Shown in pieces: positions 41,482-49,709 of a DNA stretch of 64,000 nucleotides (the first letter of the stretch is position 1; the number at the start of each line of letters is the position of its first letter). This DNA comes from Thermoleophilia bacterium (GTDB lineage: Bacteria > Actinomycetota > Thermoleophilia > Miltoncostaeales > Miltoncostaeaceae): assembly GCA_028285405.1 (NCBI GenBank), contig JANQPH010000041.1, forward strand, positions 1 to 64,000. Direction: 5' to 3'. The notes below the pieces were generated by a model. That model had not been told where the DNA came from. It ran no database searches and saw only the letters and a program-made list of their open reading frames with translations. The position numbers were made by a program, and so were the translations under genes.

Positions 41482-43535
41482 ACGGTCCTCGCGTGTGTGC
41501 GCTCTGCCGCACCGACCGGGCGCGGGGCGAACGGTCGCCCGAAGAGGATCTGGTAATCGAGGATCGCGCCTGTCCGAAAGCCCGCCTCGCTGAAGGCGAG
41601 GTAGTAGTCCCAGGCCCTGACGAAGGCCTCGTCGTACCCCATCGCCCGCACGGCGTCGCGCTCGGCGAGGAAGCGAGATCGCCACTCGGCGAGCGTGTCC
41701 GCATAGTGGGGGCCGATGTTCTCGACCTCCTCGACGACGAGGCCGGTCCGCGCGGACATCGCCCGCACGATGGCCTCGAGCGACGGGATGTTGCCGCCGG
41801 GGAAGATGTACTCCCTGATCCAGTCGGTCCCCTTGCGGTACCGGTCGTAACGCTGGTCCGGGATCGCGATGGACTGAATGCAGGCCCGTCCGCCGCGCGC
41901 GAGGAGCCGGTCGCAGGCGCCGAGGAACGTGCCGATCTGGGCGTGGGGGACGGCCTCGAGCATCTCCACCGAGGCGATCGCATCGAACTCGCCCCGCATC
42001 TGGCGGTAGTCGCGCAGCGCGATCTCGACGCGGTCACCGACCCCGGCCTCGCTCGCGCGGGAGCGCGCCCGCGATGCCTGCTCGTGGCTGAGCGTGAGGC
42101 CGGTGACGTGCGCTCCGCGATCCGCGGCGGCGATCGCCAGACTCCCCCAGCCGCACCCGATCTCGAGCACACGATCGCCCTCCCGGATCGCGAGGCGGTC
42201 GAGGATGCGCTCGATCTTGCGGCGCTGGGCGCCGGCCAGGTCGTCGCCCTCTGCCCAGATCGCGCACGAGTACGAGAGTGTCTCGTCGAGAAAGAGCTCG
42301 TAGAAGTCGTTGCCGAGGTCGTAGTGGTACGAGATGTCGCGGCGTGCTCGGGCGAGGCCGTATCCGTTCGGAAGGCGGGGTCGGCGGCGCAGGGCTTCGG
42401 CCAGCGCGGCGCCCGGTCCGCGGCGGACGGCGTCGTCGGCTCGCTCGGCGAGGAGTCCCAGCAGCGCCGGAAGATCGTCGGCCCACCAATCGCCGGCGAC
42501 ATACGCCTCTCCCAGGCCGAGGCGTCCCCGCCGCGCCAGGCGCCGGTAGAGATCCCTGGACGCGATCGTGACGGCGACGTCCGGGCCGCTCGTCGGGTCG
42601 CCGGAGCGGCGGACGGTTCCGTCGGGCAGGTGGACCGAGATCCGACCGCGTGGCGGGTTCGAGAGCGCCCACAGCACGGCGCCGCGCGTCACGGACGTGA
42701 GCGGGGTCCGGCGCGCGGGCGGGGTCGGTCGCAGGCTCCTGCGGTCCACGGTCTCACCGGGGTCGTCCTGGACCCGGGTCCCCTCGCCGGGCTCGAGCGG
42801 GGGCTTTCGATGGAACGGCACGTCGAGGCGGTACAGCGAGACGGCTTGGCGGTGGATCCGGGCGGTCACCGCATGTGACATCAGCGGGTGCGCGACGAGG
42901 ACTCTCGCGAGGTTGCGGTCGTCGAGTGGTCGTCGGCTGCCGAGCAGCGTCGCCCTGAGCACACGATCGCCGTCCTCCCAGACGTCGATCGCCACCGAGA
43001 CCCGCTCCGTCGGAAGGGAGATCGCGAACTCGTAGCCCTGCCGCATCCCGAAGAAGGGCGATACGTGCAGGCGCTTGTCGTGCGAGTAGTGGAGGACCCC
43101 CGTGTCGCCGTCGGGCCGCGGCTCGTTGAGCAGATAGGCGTGGCGCTCGCCGAAGGTGTTCGAGACCTCGGCCAGGACGTGATCCAGCCGATCGTCCCGG
43201 TCGAAGCAGTAGAAGACCGTGATCGGGTTGAAGACGTATCCCAGGACCCGCAGGTTCGCGAGCATGAGGATCCGGCCACCCGTCGGCGCGCCACCGCGGG
43301 CCCGAACCAGCTCCTCGACGTTGTGGCGGATCGGCCGGCCGACCTCGCCCATGTGGTCGCGGTCGAACAGCGCGACCGGGCGGCGGCGATTGTGGCCGAA
43401 GAGCGCGAGCCGGGCGTCCAGCGCGGCGACTTCGTCGAGGTCGATGGCGAAGACGCACGCGCGATACCGGAACGCATGCCGGGCGGGGGCGGTGCGGGCG
43501 TGCGCGAGCGTGCCCACGTAGATGGCGGACCTCAC
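41478..43535 (-). CDS. DUF1365-cyclopropane fatty acid synthase fusion
   Basis: A single 685-residue frame joining two proteins that are normally separate. Residues about 1-250 are a DUF1365 domain (Ile-Tyr-Val-Gly-Thr-Leu-Ala-His-Ala-Arg start, Phe-Asn-Pro-Ile-Thr-Val-Phe-Tyr-Cys-Phe near 97). A Pro/Arg-rich linker (250-280) leads to a cyclopropane/mycolic-type methyltransferase (280-680). The latter shows Tyr-His-Tyr-Asp-Leu-Gly-Asn-Asp-Phe-Tyr, Tyr-Ser-Cys-Ala-Ile-Trp, and the SAM motif Leu-Glu-Ile-Gly-Cys-Gly-Trp-Gly-Ser. It should methylate double bonds of phospholipid acyl chains. GTG 43535 overlaps the flavoprotein stop by 4 bases. An unsaturated-acyl supplier (desaturase) is divergently encoded. 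Confidence 0.9.
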   Translation of the reverse strand: MRSAIYVGTLAHARTAPARHAFRYRACVFAIDLDEVAALDARLALFGHNRRRPVALFDRDHMGEVGRPIRHNVEELVRARGGAPTGGRILMLANLRVLGYVFNPITVFYCFDRDDRLDHVLAEVSNTFGERHAYLLNEPRPDGDTGVLHYSHDKRLHVSPFFGMRQGYEFAISLPTERVSVAIDVWEDGDRVLRATLLGSRRPLDDRNLARVLVAHPLMSHAVTARIHRQAVSLYRLDVPFHRKPPLEPGEGTRVQDDPGETVDRRSLRPTPPARRTPLTSVTRGAVLWALSNPPRGRISVHLPDGTVRRSGDPTSGPDVAVTIASRDLYRRLARRGRLGLGEAYVAGDWWADDLPALLGLLAERADDAVRRGPGAALAEALRRRPRLPNGYGLARARRDISYHYDLGNDFYELFLDETLSYSCAIWAEGDDLAGAQRRKIERILDRLAIREGDRVLEIGCGWGSLAIAAADRGAHVTGLTLSHEQASRARSRASEAGVGDRVEIALRDYRQMRGEFDAIASVEMLEAVPHAQIGTFLGACDRLLARGGRACIQSIAIPDQRYDRYRKGTDWIREYIFPGGNIPSLEAIVRAMSARTGLVVEEVENIGPHYADTLAEWRSRFLAERDAVRAMGYDEAFVRAWDYYLAFSEAGFRTGAILDYQILFGRPFAPRPVGAAERTHARTV

Positions 43536-44767
43536 CAGCGCACTCCCAGATCGGCGGCGGCCGCGACGGCCGAGCGGAGGCCGTCCTCGTGAAAGCCCCA
43601 CCCGGTCCAGGCGCCGCAGAACCACGTTCGCCTGACGCCGTTGATCCGCGCGAGCCGGCGCTGAGCGCCGAACGTGTCGGCGGTGTACTGGGGGTGGCGA
43701 TAGGACGTTCGCCAGAGCACGGCGGCGGGGTCGACGTCGTCGCGGTTCAGGGTCACGCAGTACTCGCGGTCGGCCTCGAGCGCCTGGAGGCGGTTCAGCG
43801 AGTAGGTGACCGTCGGGCGCGCCGCGCCCGGCTCGGCCGGGAGCAGGTAGTTCCACGCCGAGCGGACCGCCTGGCGGCGTGGGAGGAACCGTTCGTCGGT
43901 GTGCAGCACGGCCTCGTTGTCGAGCGTCCGGAACGTGCCGAGGATTCGCGCCTCATCGTCGGTCGGATCGTCGAGGAGCGCAAGCGCCTCGTCACCGTGG
44001 GTGGCGAGCACGGCGGCATCGAACGCGAGCGTGCGCTCGCCCGGGAGCCGCACGTCCACGCCGGAGGCCGTTCGCCTGACCCCCTGCACCGGCGTCCCCG
44101 TGAGCGGCGGCCGGGGCAGCCGGCTCACGAGCGCCCGCACGTAGGTCGCCGCCCCTCCGGTCACCGTGCGCCATCGATGTCGCCGGAATCCGAGCAAGCC
44201 GTGGTTGTCGAAGAAGCGAAGCGCGGCCTCGGCGGGAAAGTCCATCGCTCCGCTCGGCGGGCTGGACCAGATCGCCGCCGTCAGGGGCACGAGGTACAGG
44301 TCTCGAAAGCGGTGCGAGTACCGCTCGTGCGCGACCAGCTCTCCGAGCGTCCATCCGGCGGCGCGCCCGTCCAGATAGGACGGGGCCCGGTGGAGGAAGC
44401 GCACGATCTCGGCGACGAGCGCGAGGAAGGACGGGCTGCGCAGGTTCTCGGGTTGACGCGACAGCCGGGTTCCCGAGTACTCCAGGCCGATCGCCGGAGC
44501 GCTGACCGAGAAGGACATCTGCGAGTCCTGGGTCGCGACCCCGAGCTCCTCGAACAGGCGAACGAGGAGCGGGTAGTTGGGGCGGTTGTGGACGATAAAG
44601 CCGGTGTCGATTCCGAGGCGCGCCCCGGCGGGGGTCTCGTGCGCGAAGGTCCGCACGTGCCCCCCGAGCTCCTCCCGTGCCTCGAGCAGCGTGACGTCGT
44701 GTCGGCGCGAGAGCAGGTAGGCGGCCCCCAGGCCGGCGACGCCCGATCCGATGATCGCGACCTTCAT
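43532..44767 (-). CDS. FAD/NAD(P)-binding amine-oxidase-like protein of the CFA cluster
   Basis: A 411-residue flavoprotein with an N-terminal Ile-Ile-Gly-Ser-Gly-Val-Ala-Gly-Leu-Gly Rossmann motif (about 5-14), Glu-Ala-Arg-Glu-Glu-Leu-Gly-Gly-His-Val-Arg-Thr (about 34-45), and a C-terminal Phe-Cys-Gly-Ala-Trp-Thr-Gly-Trp-Gly-Phe-His-Glu-Asp-Gly FAD block. This type is regularly encoded beside DUF1365 and CFA-synthase-like genes, including photo-oxidative-stress regulons of proteobacteria, and is thought to modify the methylated acyl chain (reduction or desaturation). First gene of the minus-strand trio; ATG 44767, coupled by 4-base overlap to the fusion gene. Confidence 0.88.
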   Translation of the reverse strand: MKVAIIGSGVAGLGAAYLLSRRHDVTLLEAREELGGHVRTFAHETPAGARLGIDTGFIVHNRPNYPLLVRLFEELGVATQDSQMSFSVSAPAIGLEYSGTRLSRQPENLRSPSFLALVAEIVRFLHRAPSYLDGRAAGWTLGELVAHERYSHRFRDLYLVPLTAAIWSSPPSGAMDFPAEAALRFFDNHGLLGFRRHRWRTVTGGAATYVRALVSRLPRPPLTGTPVQGVRRTASGVDVRLPGERTLAFDAAVLATHGDEALALLDDPTDDEARILGTFRTLDNEAVLHTDERFLPRRQAVRSAWNYLLPAEPGAARPTVTYSLNRLQALEADREYCVTLNRDDVDPAAVLWRTSYRHPQYTADTFGAQRRLARINGVRRTWFCGAWTGWGFHEDGLRSAVAAAADLGVRW

Positions 44768-44877
44768 CGCGCGACTCGCGGGCGGGCGTTACAGCCCTGC
44801 CTCAGTCCTGCGGGCGGGTCGGCGCGGTGCGACGCGAGGCGACGTCTAGCATCATCCCGCGTGGGGGGTTCGGTCCG

Positions 44878-45852
44878 ATGAGCGAGACGCGAGTACACAC
44901 CGGTGGGCCGCCCGTCGCCACCGTCAGGCAGCGGCCGACCACCCTCAGCCGGGTGGTGACGCTGATCGCGGTCGTCGTCCCGCCGCTCTCGATCGTCTCG
45001 ATCCTGGGCCTCTGGGCGGGGGTCGGCCTCAGCTGGCTCGATGTCGGCCTCTTCGTGGCCTTCTACTTCCTGTGTGGCATCGGTATCACCGTGGGCTTTC
45101 ATCGGCTCTTCTCGCACAAGAGCTTTCGCACCTCGACCCCGGTCAAGGCGACGCTCGCGATCCTCGGCTCGATGACGCTCCAAGGTCCCGTCACCCAGTG
45201 GGTCACGGACCACAGAAAGCACCACGCCCTGTCGGACCGCGAGGGGGATCCGCACTCGCCCCACGGGCACGACGGCTTCCTGGCCGGCATCGCCGGCCTC
45301 TGGCACGCGCACGTCGGCTGGCTCGTCAAGACCAAGGGCCTCGAGCGCGGTCGCCGGTGGGGGAGGGACCTCTACGAGGACCCGACGATCCGCGTGATCG
45401 ACCGGCTCTACTTCCTCTGGGTGATCCTGTCGCTCGGGATTCCGTTCGCCGTCGGATTCGCCGTCGGCGGCCTGGGCGTCGGATTCCAGGCGTTCATCTG
45501 GGCCGGCCTGTTTCGGATCTTCCTGTTCGACCACATCACCTGGAGCGTCAACTCGATCTGCCACGCGTTCGGCGACCGGCCCTACGAGACCGGCGACGAG
45601 TCGCGCAACGTGTGGGTGCTGGCCGTGCCGACGATGGGCGAGGCCTGGCACAACAACCACCACGCCTTCCCCGGGTCGGCGGTCCACGGCATCGATCGAG
45701 GGCAGGTCGACATCAGCGCGATGGTCATCAGGGGGCTCGAGCGCTGCGGCCTCATCTGGGACGTCAAGGTCCCGACACCGGAGCGCCGCGCACGCCGCCG
45801 GGTCGGTCACTCGAGCGCCGACGTGGTGGAGGACGCTCACACCAGCCCGTGA
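44878..45852 (+). CDS. Fatty acid (acyl-CoA/stearoyl-type) desaturase
   Basis: A 324-residue integral membrane di-iron desaturase. The three His boxes are His75-Arg-Leu-Phe-Ser-His80, His112-Arg-Lys-His-His116 and His258-Asn-Asn-His-His262, with two pairs of membrane helices between them. This is the pattern of Delta9-type acyl-CoA or acyl-lipid desaturases. It introduces a cis double bond that the divergently encoded CFA synthase could methylate. ATG 44878 has a G-run ribosome site; a TAGCAT -10-like box lies at about 44847-44852. Electron donor genes are not adjacent. It overlaps the convergent hydrolase by 16 bases. Confidence 0.92.
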   Translation: MSETRVHTGGPPVATVRQRPTTLSRVVTLIAVVVPPLSIVSILGLWAGVGLSWLDVGLFVAFYFLCGIGITVGFHRLFSHKSFRTSTPVKATLAILGSMTLQGPVTQWVTDHRKHHALSDREGDPHSPHGHDGFLAGIAGLWHAHVGWLVKTKGLERGRRWGRDLYEDPTIRVIDRLYFLWVILSLGIPFAVGFAVGGLGVGFQAFIWAGLFRIFLFDHITWSVNSICHAFGDRPYETGDESRNVWVLAVPTMGEAWHNNHHAFPGSAVHGIDRGQVDISAMVIRGLERCGLIWDVKVPTPERRARRRVGHSSADVVEDAHTSP

Positions 45853-46454
45853 GCGAATCGCTCGAGCTCGACGGCGATGCCGGCGGCGACGCGGCGCGCC
45901 CGCGGGAGCACGATCCTTCCGCCCCACGGCGCGTTCAGGGCCAGGCCGTGCACGCCGCCACGAACGAGCGTGTAGCTGGCGGGCACACCGGTGTCGAGCA
46001 TGCGCTGCCATCCCGCCCGTGAGTGGGCCGGGCTGATCCCCGGGATGCCTGGCAGGTAGGCGTCGAGGGAGCCCTGATAGATGGCGACGTGCCTCCCGCG
46101 GAGCGGGGCCAGGTCCAGCTGCTCCGGCAGCCACGGGGAGAGCGCGATCAGGGTCCGCACGCTGGGGTGGGCGGCGACGCCGACGGCAACCGCTCCCCCC
46201 ATCGAGAACCCGAGCAGGGCCGCCGGTCGGTCCGCGGCCAGATCCCCGAGCGCGGCGCCGGCGTCCTCCACGCACTCGTCCAGCCGGTTCCACGACCGCA
46301 CGCGATACCGGACCTCGACGAACCGCAGCGTCGGCAGCCTCGCCGCGACGTGGTCGGTCAGCCAGGCGGTCGTCGCGCTGTACGTGCCGGGCGCGTCGCG
46401 GGCGACGCCGCCGTTCACGAGCACGACCGTGGGAGCGTCCTCCGGGCCCCGCAC
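45837..46454 (-). CDS. Alpha/beta-hydrolase-like protein
   Basis: A 205-residue alpha/beta hydrolase. The nucleophile elbow is Gly-Phe-Ser-Met-Gly-Gly near residues 81-86, with Val-Val-Leu-Val-Asn-Gly-Gly as the oxyanion-strand start, an Asp candidate in Gly-Ser-Leu-Asp-Ala-Tyr, and a His in Gly-Gly-Val-His-Gly-Leu. The GTG at 46454 gives a short N-terminus. A homologous-looking segment continues about 18 codons upstream with no standard start codon, so the true start may be non-canonical. Substrate unknown. Confidence 0.7.
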   Translation of the reverse strand: MRGPEDAPTVVLVNGGVARDAPGTYSATTAWLTDHVAARLPTLRFVEVRYRVRSWNRLDECVEDAGAALGDLAADRPAALLGFSMGGAVAVGVAAHPSVRTLIALSPWLPEQLDLAPLRGRHVAIYQGSLDAYLPGIPGISPAHSRAGWQRMLDTGVPASYTLVRGGVHGLALNAPWGGRIVLPRARRVAAGIAVELERFAHGLV

Positions 46455-46825
46455 CCGCGCGTGCGCGCCGCTCGAGAGCTGGATCTCGGTGGTCGCGACG
46501 ACTATCGGGACCCCGTGCGCACCTGACGAGCGTACCGCCGTGTGTCCCGATCGAGGGCGGGATCCCGCTCCGGGGAGACCCGGTCATCGGGACGGTTGTC
46601 ACCGGACGCGACCGCGGGTCTCGAACGCGGGTCGCTCGTCGGGCAGGCTGCCCCGGCGTCCGTCGCCTGCAGCGAGCGGCTTGTCCGCTACGTCCGGCGC
46701 CGCGAGCACGGCGCATGTAGGGTTCCGCCGTCGCCGCCCCCGGAAGCCCCTTGCGTCGACGACCCCGGTCGGATGGAGTGTGTCCGCCCGGCACCGTCGG
46801 CGAGGAACGAGCTCTCACTCAGACG
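46455..46825. other. 371-bp divergent region before the pnt operon
   Basis: Carries the pnt promoter candidate TAGGGT at 46718-46723, leaving a leader of about 95 nt to the pntAA ATG. I find no riboswitch-like structure or clear operator. The hydrolase's missing N-terminal codons may reach into its left end. Confidence 0.45.
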
Positions 46826-47938
46826 ATGAAGATCGCCATCCTTCCTGAGCCCAACTCCGAGGAGACCCGCGTCTCGCTGGTCCCGGAGACCGTCGGGCGC
46901 CTGACCAAGGCGGAGCACACCGTTGCCCTCGCAGCGGGCGCCGGTGAGCGCGCGGGCTTTCCGGACGCGGACTACACCCAGGCCGGTGCCGAGGTCGCGT
47001 CCGAGGGGAGCGCCGCAAGCGACGCGGACGTGACGATCCTCGTCGGCCAGCCGACGGACGAGCAGATCGGATCGCTTCGAAGCGGAAGCGTCCTGATCGG
47101 CCTGCTCGATGCCCGCCAGAGCCCCGAGCTCATGGGCAAGCTCGCCGGTGCCGGCGTGACGGCCATCAGCATGGAGCTGATCCCGCGCATCTCGCGCGCG
47201 CAGGGCCTCGACGTCCTGTCGTCGCAGGCGTCGCTCGCCGGATACAAGGCGGTGCTCCTGGCGGCGGACAACGTCGACCGCTTCTTCCCGCTGATGATCA
47301 CCGCCGCCGGAACGATCTCCCCGGCGACCGTGGTCATCCTGGGCGCCGGCGTGGCCGGCCTGCAGGCGATCGCCACCGCCAAGCGGCTCGGCGCGATCGT
47401 CGAGGCCTACGACGTCAGGGCCGTCGTCAAGGAGCAGGTCGAGAGCCTCGGCGCCAAGTTCATCGAGGTGGAGAGCGCCGAGGACGCCGAGGCGGCGGGT
47501 GGGTACGCCCGCGAGCAGACCGAGGCCGAGAAGGCCGCCCAGCGTGACGTCCTCGCCAAGCACATCGCCCGCGCGGATGTCGTGATCACCACCGCTCAGA
47601 TTCCCGGCCGCCCCGCGCCCGAGCTGATCGACCAGGCGATGGTGGACCAGATGAAGGCGGGCGCGGTCGTGATCGACCTGGCCGCCGAGTCGGGCGGCAA
47701 CTGCGCTGGCACCGTGGCCGGTGAGACCGTCGAGCACAACGGCGTCAGGATCATCGGGCCGAAGAACCTCCCCGGGACGATGCCGGGCGAGGCCAGCACG
47801 CTCTACTCGCGGAACGTCAAGGGCCTCCTCGACCTCCTCGCCGATGACGAGGGTGCGCTCAAGGTGGACATGGAGGACGAGGTCATCGCGGGCGCCGCGG
47901 TGACCCACGGCGGCCAGAAGGTCGGGGCCGTTGCCTAG
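46826..47938 (+). CDS. pntAA: NAD(P)(+) transhydrogenase alpha-1 subunit (PntAA)
   Basis: The 370-residue NAD(H)-binding dI subunit of the proton-pumping transhydrogenase, which makes NADPH from NADH. It starts Met-Lys-Ile-Ala-Ile-Leu-Pro-Glu with the Glu-Thr-Arg-Val-Ser loop. The NAD motif Gly-Ala-Gly-Val-Ala-Gly-Leu-Gln-Ala is near 173-181, and Tyr-Asp-Val-Arg follows. The dI mobile loop Glu-Gln-Thr-Glu-Ala-Glu and the Arg-Pro-Ala-Pro block near 255 are present. The split form (alpha-1, alpha-2, beta) is as in Rhodospirillum and many actinobacteria. ATG 46826; a longer in-frame start upstream lacks homology. Confidence 0.95.
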   Translation: MKIAILPEPNSEETRVSLVPETVGRLTKAEHTVALAAGAGERAGFPDADYTQAGAEVASEGSAASDADVTILVGQPTDEQIGSLRSGSVLIGLLDARQSPELMGKLAGAGVTAISMELIPRISRAQGLDVLSSQASLAGYKAVLLAADNVDRFFPLMITAAGTISPATVVILGAGVAGLQAIATAKRLGAIVEAYDVRAVVKEQVESLGAKFIEVESAEDAEAAGGYAREQTEAEKAAQRDVLAKHIARADVVITTAQIPGRPAPELIDQAMVDQMKAGAVVIDLAAESGGNCAGTVAGETVEHNGVRIIGPKNLPGTMPGEASTLYSRNVKGLLDLLADDEGALKVDMEDEVIAGAAVTHGGQKVGAVA

Positions 47939-47971
47939 CTCGAGACTCCGCGAAGGGACGGGGGCCCGCTG

Positions 47972-48259
47972 ATGCTGAGCATCGAAGCGCTGATCGTCTC
48001 GATCCTGATCTTCGTGCTGGCGACCTTCGTCGGCTACTTCGTGATCACGAAGGTGCCGCCGACGCTGCACACGCCGCTGATGTCGGGGACCAACGCGATC
48101 TCGGGAATCATCGTCGTCGGCGCGATGATCGCCGCCGGCCGTGACTCGACCACGCTCACCGTGATCCTCGGGACCATCGCCGTCTTTCTCGGCGCAACCA
48201 ATGTGTTCGGTGGCTTCCTCGTCACCGAGCGCATGCTGAAGATGTTCAGACGGGATTGA
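47972..48259 (+). CDS. pntAB: NAD(P)(+) transhydrogenase alpha-2 membrane subunit (PntAB)
   Basis: A 95-residue subunit with three membrane helices, part of the proton channel domain dII. Conserved residues Pro-Thr-Leu-His-Thr-Pro-Leu-Met-Ser-Gly-Thr-Asn-Ala-Ile-Ser-Gly are at about 30-45, and Asn-Val-Phe-Gly-Gly-Phe-Leu-Val-Thr follows near the end. Middle gene of pntAA-pntAB-pntB, 33 bases after pntAA. Confidence 0.95.
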   Translation: MLSIEALIVSILIFVLATFVGYFVITKVPPTLHTPLMSGTNAISGIIVVGAMIAAGRDSTTLTVILGTIAVFLGATNVFGGFLVTERMLKMFRRD

Positions 48260-48265
48260 TGCCGA

Positions 48266-49678
48266 GTGTCTGACGCTGACGTCATCAACATCATCAACGC
48301 CTTCTATGTGCTGTCGGCGGCGCTGTTCATCCTCGGTATCCAGGGGCTGCGCAAGCCGAGCACCGCGCGTCGCGGCAACCTCACTGCCGCCGCCGGAATG
48401 CTCATCGCCGTCGTGGCGACGTTCTTCGACCGCGAGATCGAGGCGATCGGCTATGTCTGGATCGTGATCGGCATCCTCGCCGGCGCCGCGCTCGGTACCT
48501 GGTTCGCCCAGACCGTGCCCATGACCGGCATGCCGCAGATGGTCGCCGTCTTCAACGCGCTTGGTGGTGCCGCGTCGGCGCTGGTCGCCGGGGCCGAGCT
48601 GATCCGCCTGAACGACGAGGGCTTCGACATCGACGTCCAGACGGCGATCACGATCGCCCTCTCGTGCGTGATCGGTGCCGTCACCCTCACCGGTAGCTTC
48701 GTCGCCGCCGGAAAGCTCCAGGGGACGATCAACCAGAACCCGATCCTGATCCCCGCTCGGAACGCCATCTCGGCGATCGTCGCCGCGATCACGGTGGGCC
48801 TGCTCGTCTACTTGGTCGTCGACCCGTCGCAGGAGTGGACCTTCCTGGCGATGCTGGTCGCCGCGCTGCTCGCCGGCATCCTGGTCTCGATCCCGATCGG
48901 CGGCGCCGACATGCCGGTGCTGGTGACGCTCCTGAACAGCTACTCCGGCCTCGCAGCCGCCGCTGCCGGTTTCGTCCTCGGCAACAACCTGCTGATCGTC
49001 ACCGGGGCGCTCGTCGGAGCATCGGGTCTGATCCTCACGAACATCATGACCCGGGCCATGAACCGCTCGGCCGCGAACGTGATCTTCGCCGGGTTCGGCG
49101 AGTCCGGCGCGTCCGTCAAGTCCGCCGAGGGGCTCACCTACCGGAGCATGAACGCCGAGGACGCGGGCACGCTGCTCGCATACGCCCGCTCGTGTGTCTT
49201 CGTCACCGGGTACGGCCTCGCTGTTGCGCAGGCGCAGCACGAGATCCGGAGCCTCGCCGACCTGATGCAGGAGCGCGGTTGCGACGTGAAGTACGGGATC
49301 CACCCCGTCGCCGGTCGGATGCCCGGACACATGAACGTGCTGCTGGCCGAGGCCGACGTGCCCTACGACCAGCTCTACGACCTGGAAGCCATCAACCGTG
49401 AGCTCGACCAGACCGAGGTCGTGGTCGTCGTCGGCGCGAACGACGTCGTCAATCCTGCAGCCAAGACCGACCCGAGCTCGCCGATCTACGGCATGCCGAT
49501 CCTCGAGGTCGACAGGGCTCAGAGCGTGATCGTCATGAAGCGCTCGATGGCGTCTGGTTTCTCGGGCATCGACAACGAGCTCTTCTACATGCCGCAGACG
49601 TCGATGCTCTTCGGTAACGCCAAGGTCTCGCTGAAGGACCTGGTCACCGAGGTCGAGGAGATCTCCAAGAGCGAGTAG
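48266..49678 (+). CDS. pntB: NAD(P)(+) transhydrogenase beta subunit (PntB)
   Basis: The 470-residue PntB. The N-terminal two-thirds is a membrane domain of about nine helices, and residues about 300-470 form the NADP(H)-binding dIII domain. The latter shows Gly-Tyr-Gly-Leu-Ala-Val-Ala-Gln-Ala-Gln-His, Gly-Ile-His-Pro-Val-Ala-Gly-Arg-Met-Pro-Gly-His-Met-Asn-Val-Leu and Gly-Ala-Asn-Asp-Val-Val-Asn-Pro, all diagnostic. GTG start 48266, 6 bases after pntAB. The stop is followed at once by a terminator-like hairpin that belongs to repeat copy B. Confidence 0.96.
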   Translation: MSDADVINIINAFYVLSAALFILGIQGLRKPSTARRGNLTAAAGMLIAVVATFFDREIEAIGYVWIVIGILAGAALGTWFAQTVPMTGMPQMVAVFNALGGAASALVAGAELIRLNDEGFDIDVQTAITIALSCVIGAVTLTGSFVAAGKLQGTINQNPILIPARNAISAIVAAITVGLLVYLVVDPSQEWTFLAMLVAALLAGILVSIPIGGADMPVLVTLLNSYSGLAAAAAGFVLGNNLLIVTGALVGASGLILTNIMTRAMNRSAANVIFAGFGESGASVKSAEGLTYRSMNAEDAGTLLAYARSCVFVTGYGLAVAQAQHEIRSLADLMQERGCDVKYGIHPVAGRMPGHMNVLLAEADVPYDQLYDLEAINRELDQTEVVVVVGANDVVNPAAKTDPSSPIYGMPILEVDRAQSVIVMKRSMASGFSGIDNELFYMPQTSMLFGNAKVSLKDLVTEVEEISKSE

Positions 49679-49709
49679 GGCAAGGAGGGCACAGAGCCCG
49701 TTCCTTGCC
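49679..49709 (+). terminator. pnt operon terminator-like hairpin within repeat B
   Basis: GGCAAGGA and TCCTTGCC, with an inner GGGC/GCCC pair, form a nested stem that begins at the base after the pntB stop codon. The same bases are the edge of the dispersed repeat. Confidence 0.6.

Noticed and set aside
41482-41685. Upstream extension of the HAD phosphatase frame to a GTG at 41685
   Set aside because: It would overlap the CFA synthase by about 200 bases and encodes Arg-rich shadow sequence; the coupled CTG start explains the gene better.
46688-49330. 880-codon minus-strand open frame opposite the pnt operon
   Set aside because: Composition is that of antisense GC-rich DNA (runs of Asp, Arg, His, Gly), while the plus strand encodes unmistakable PntAA/AB/B.
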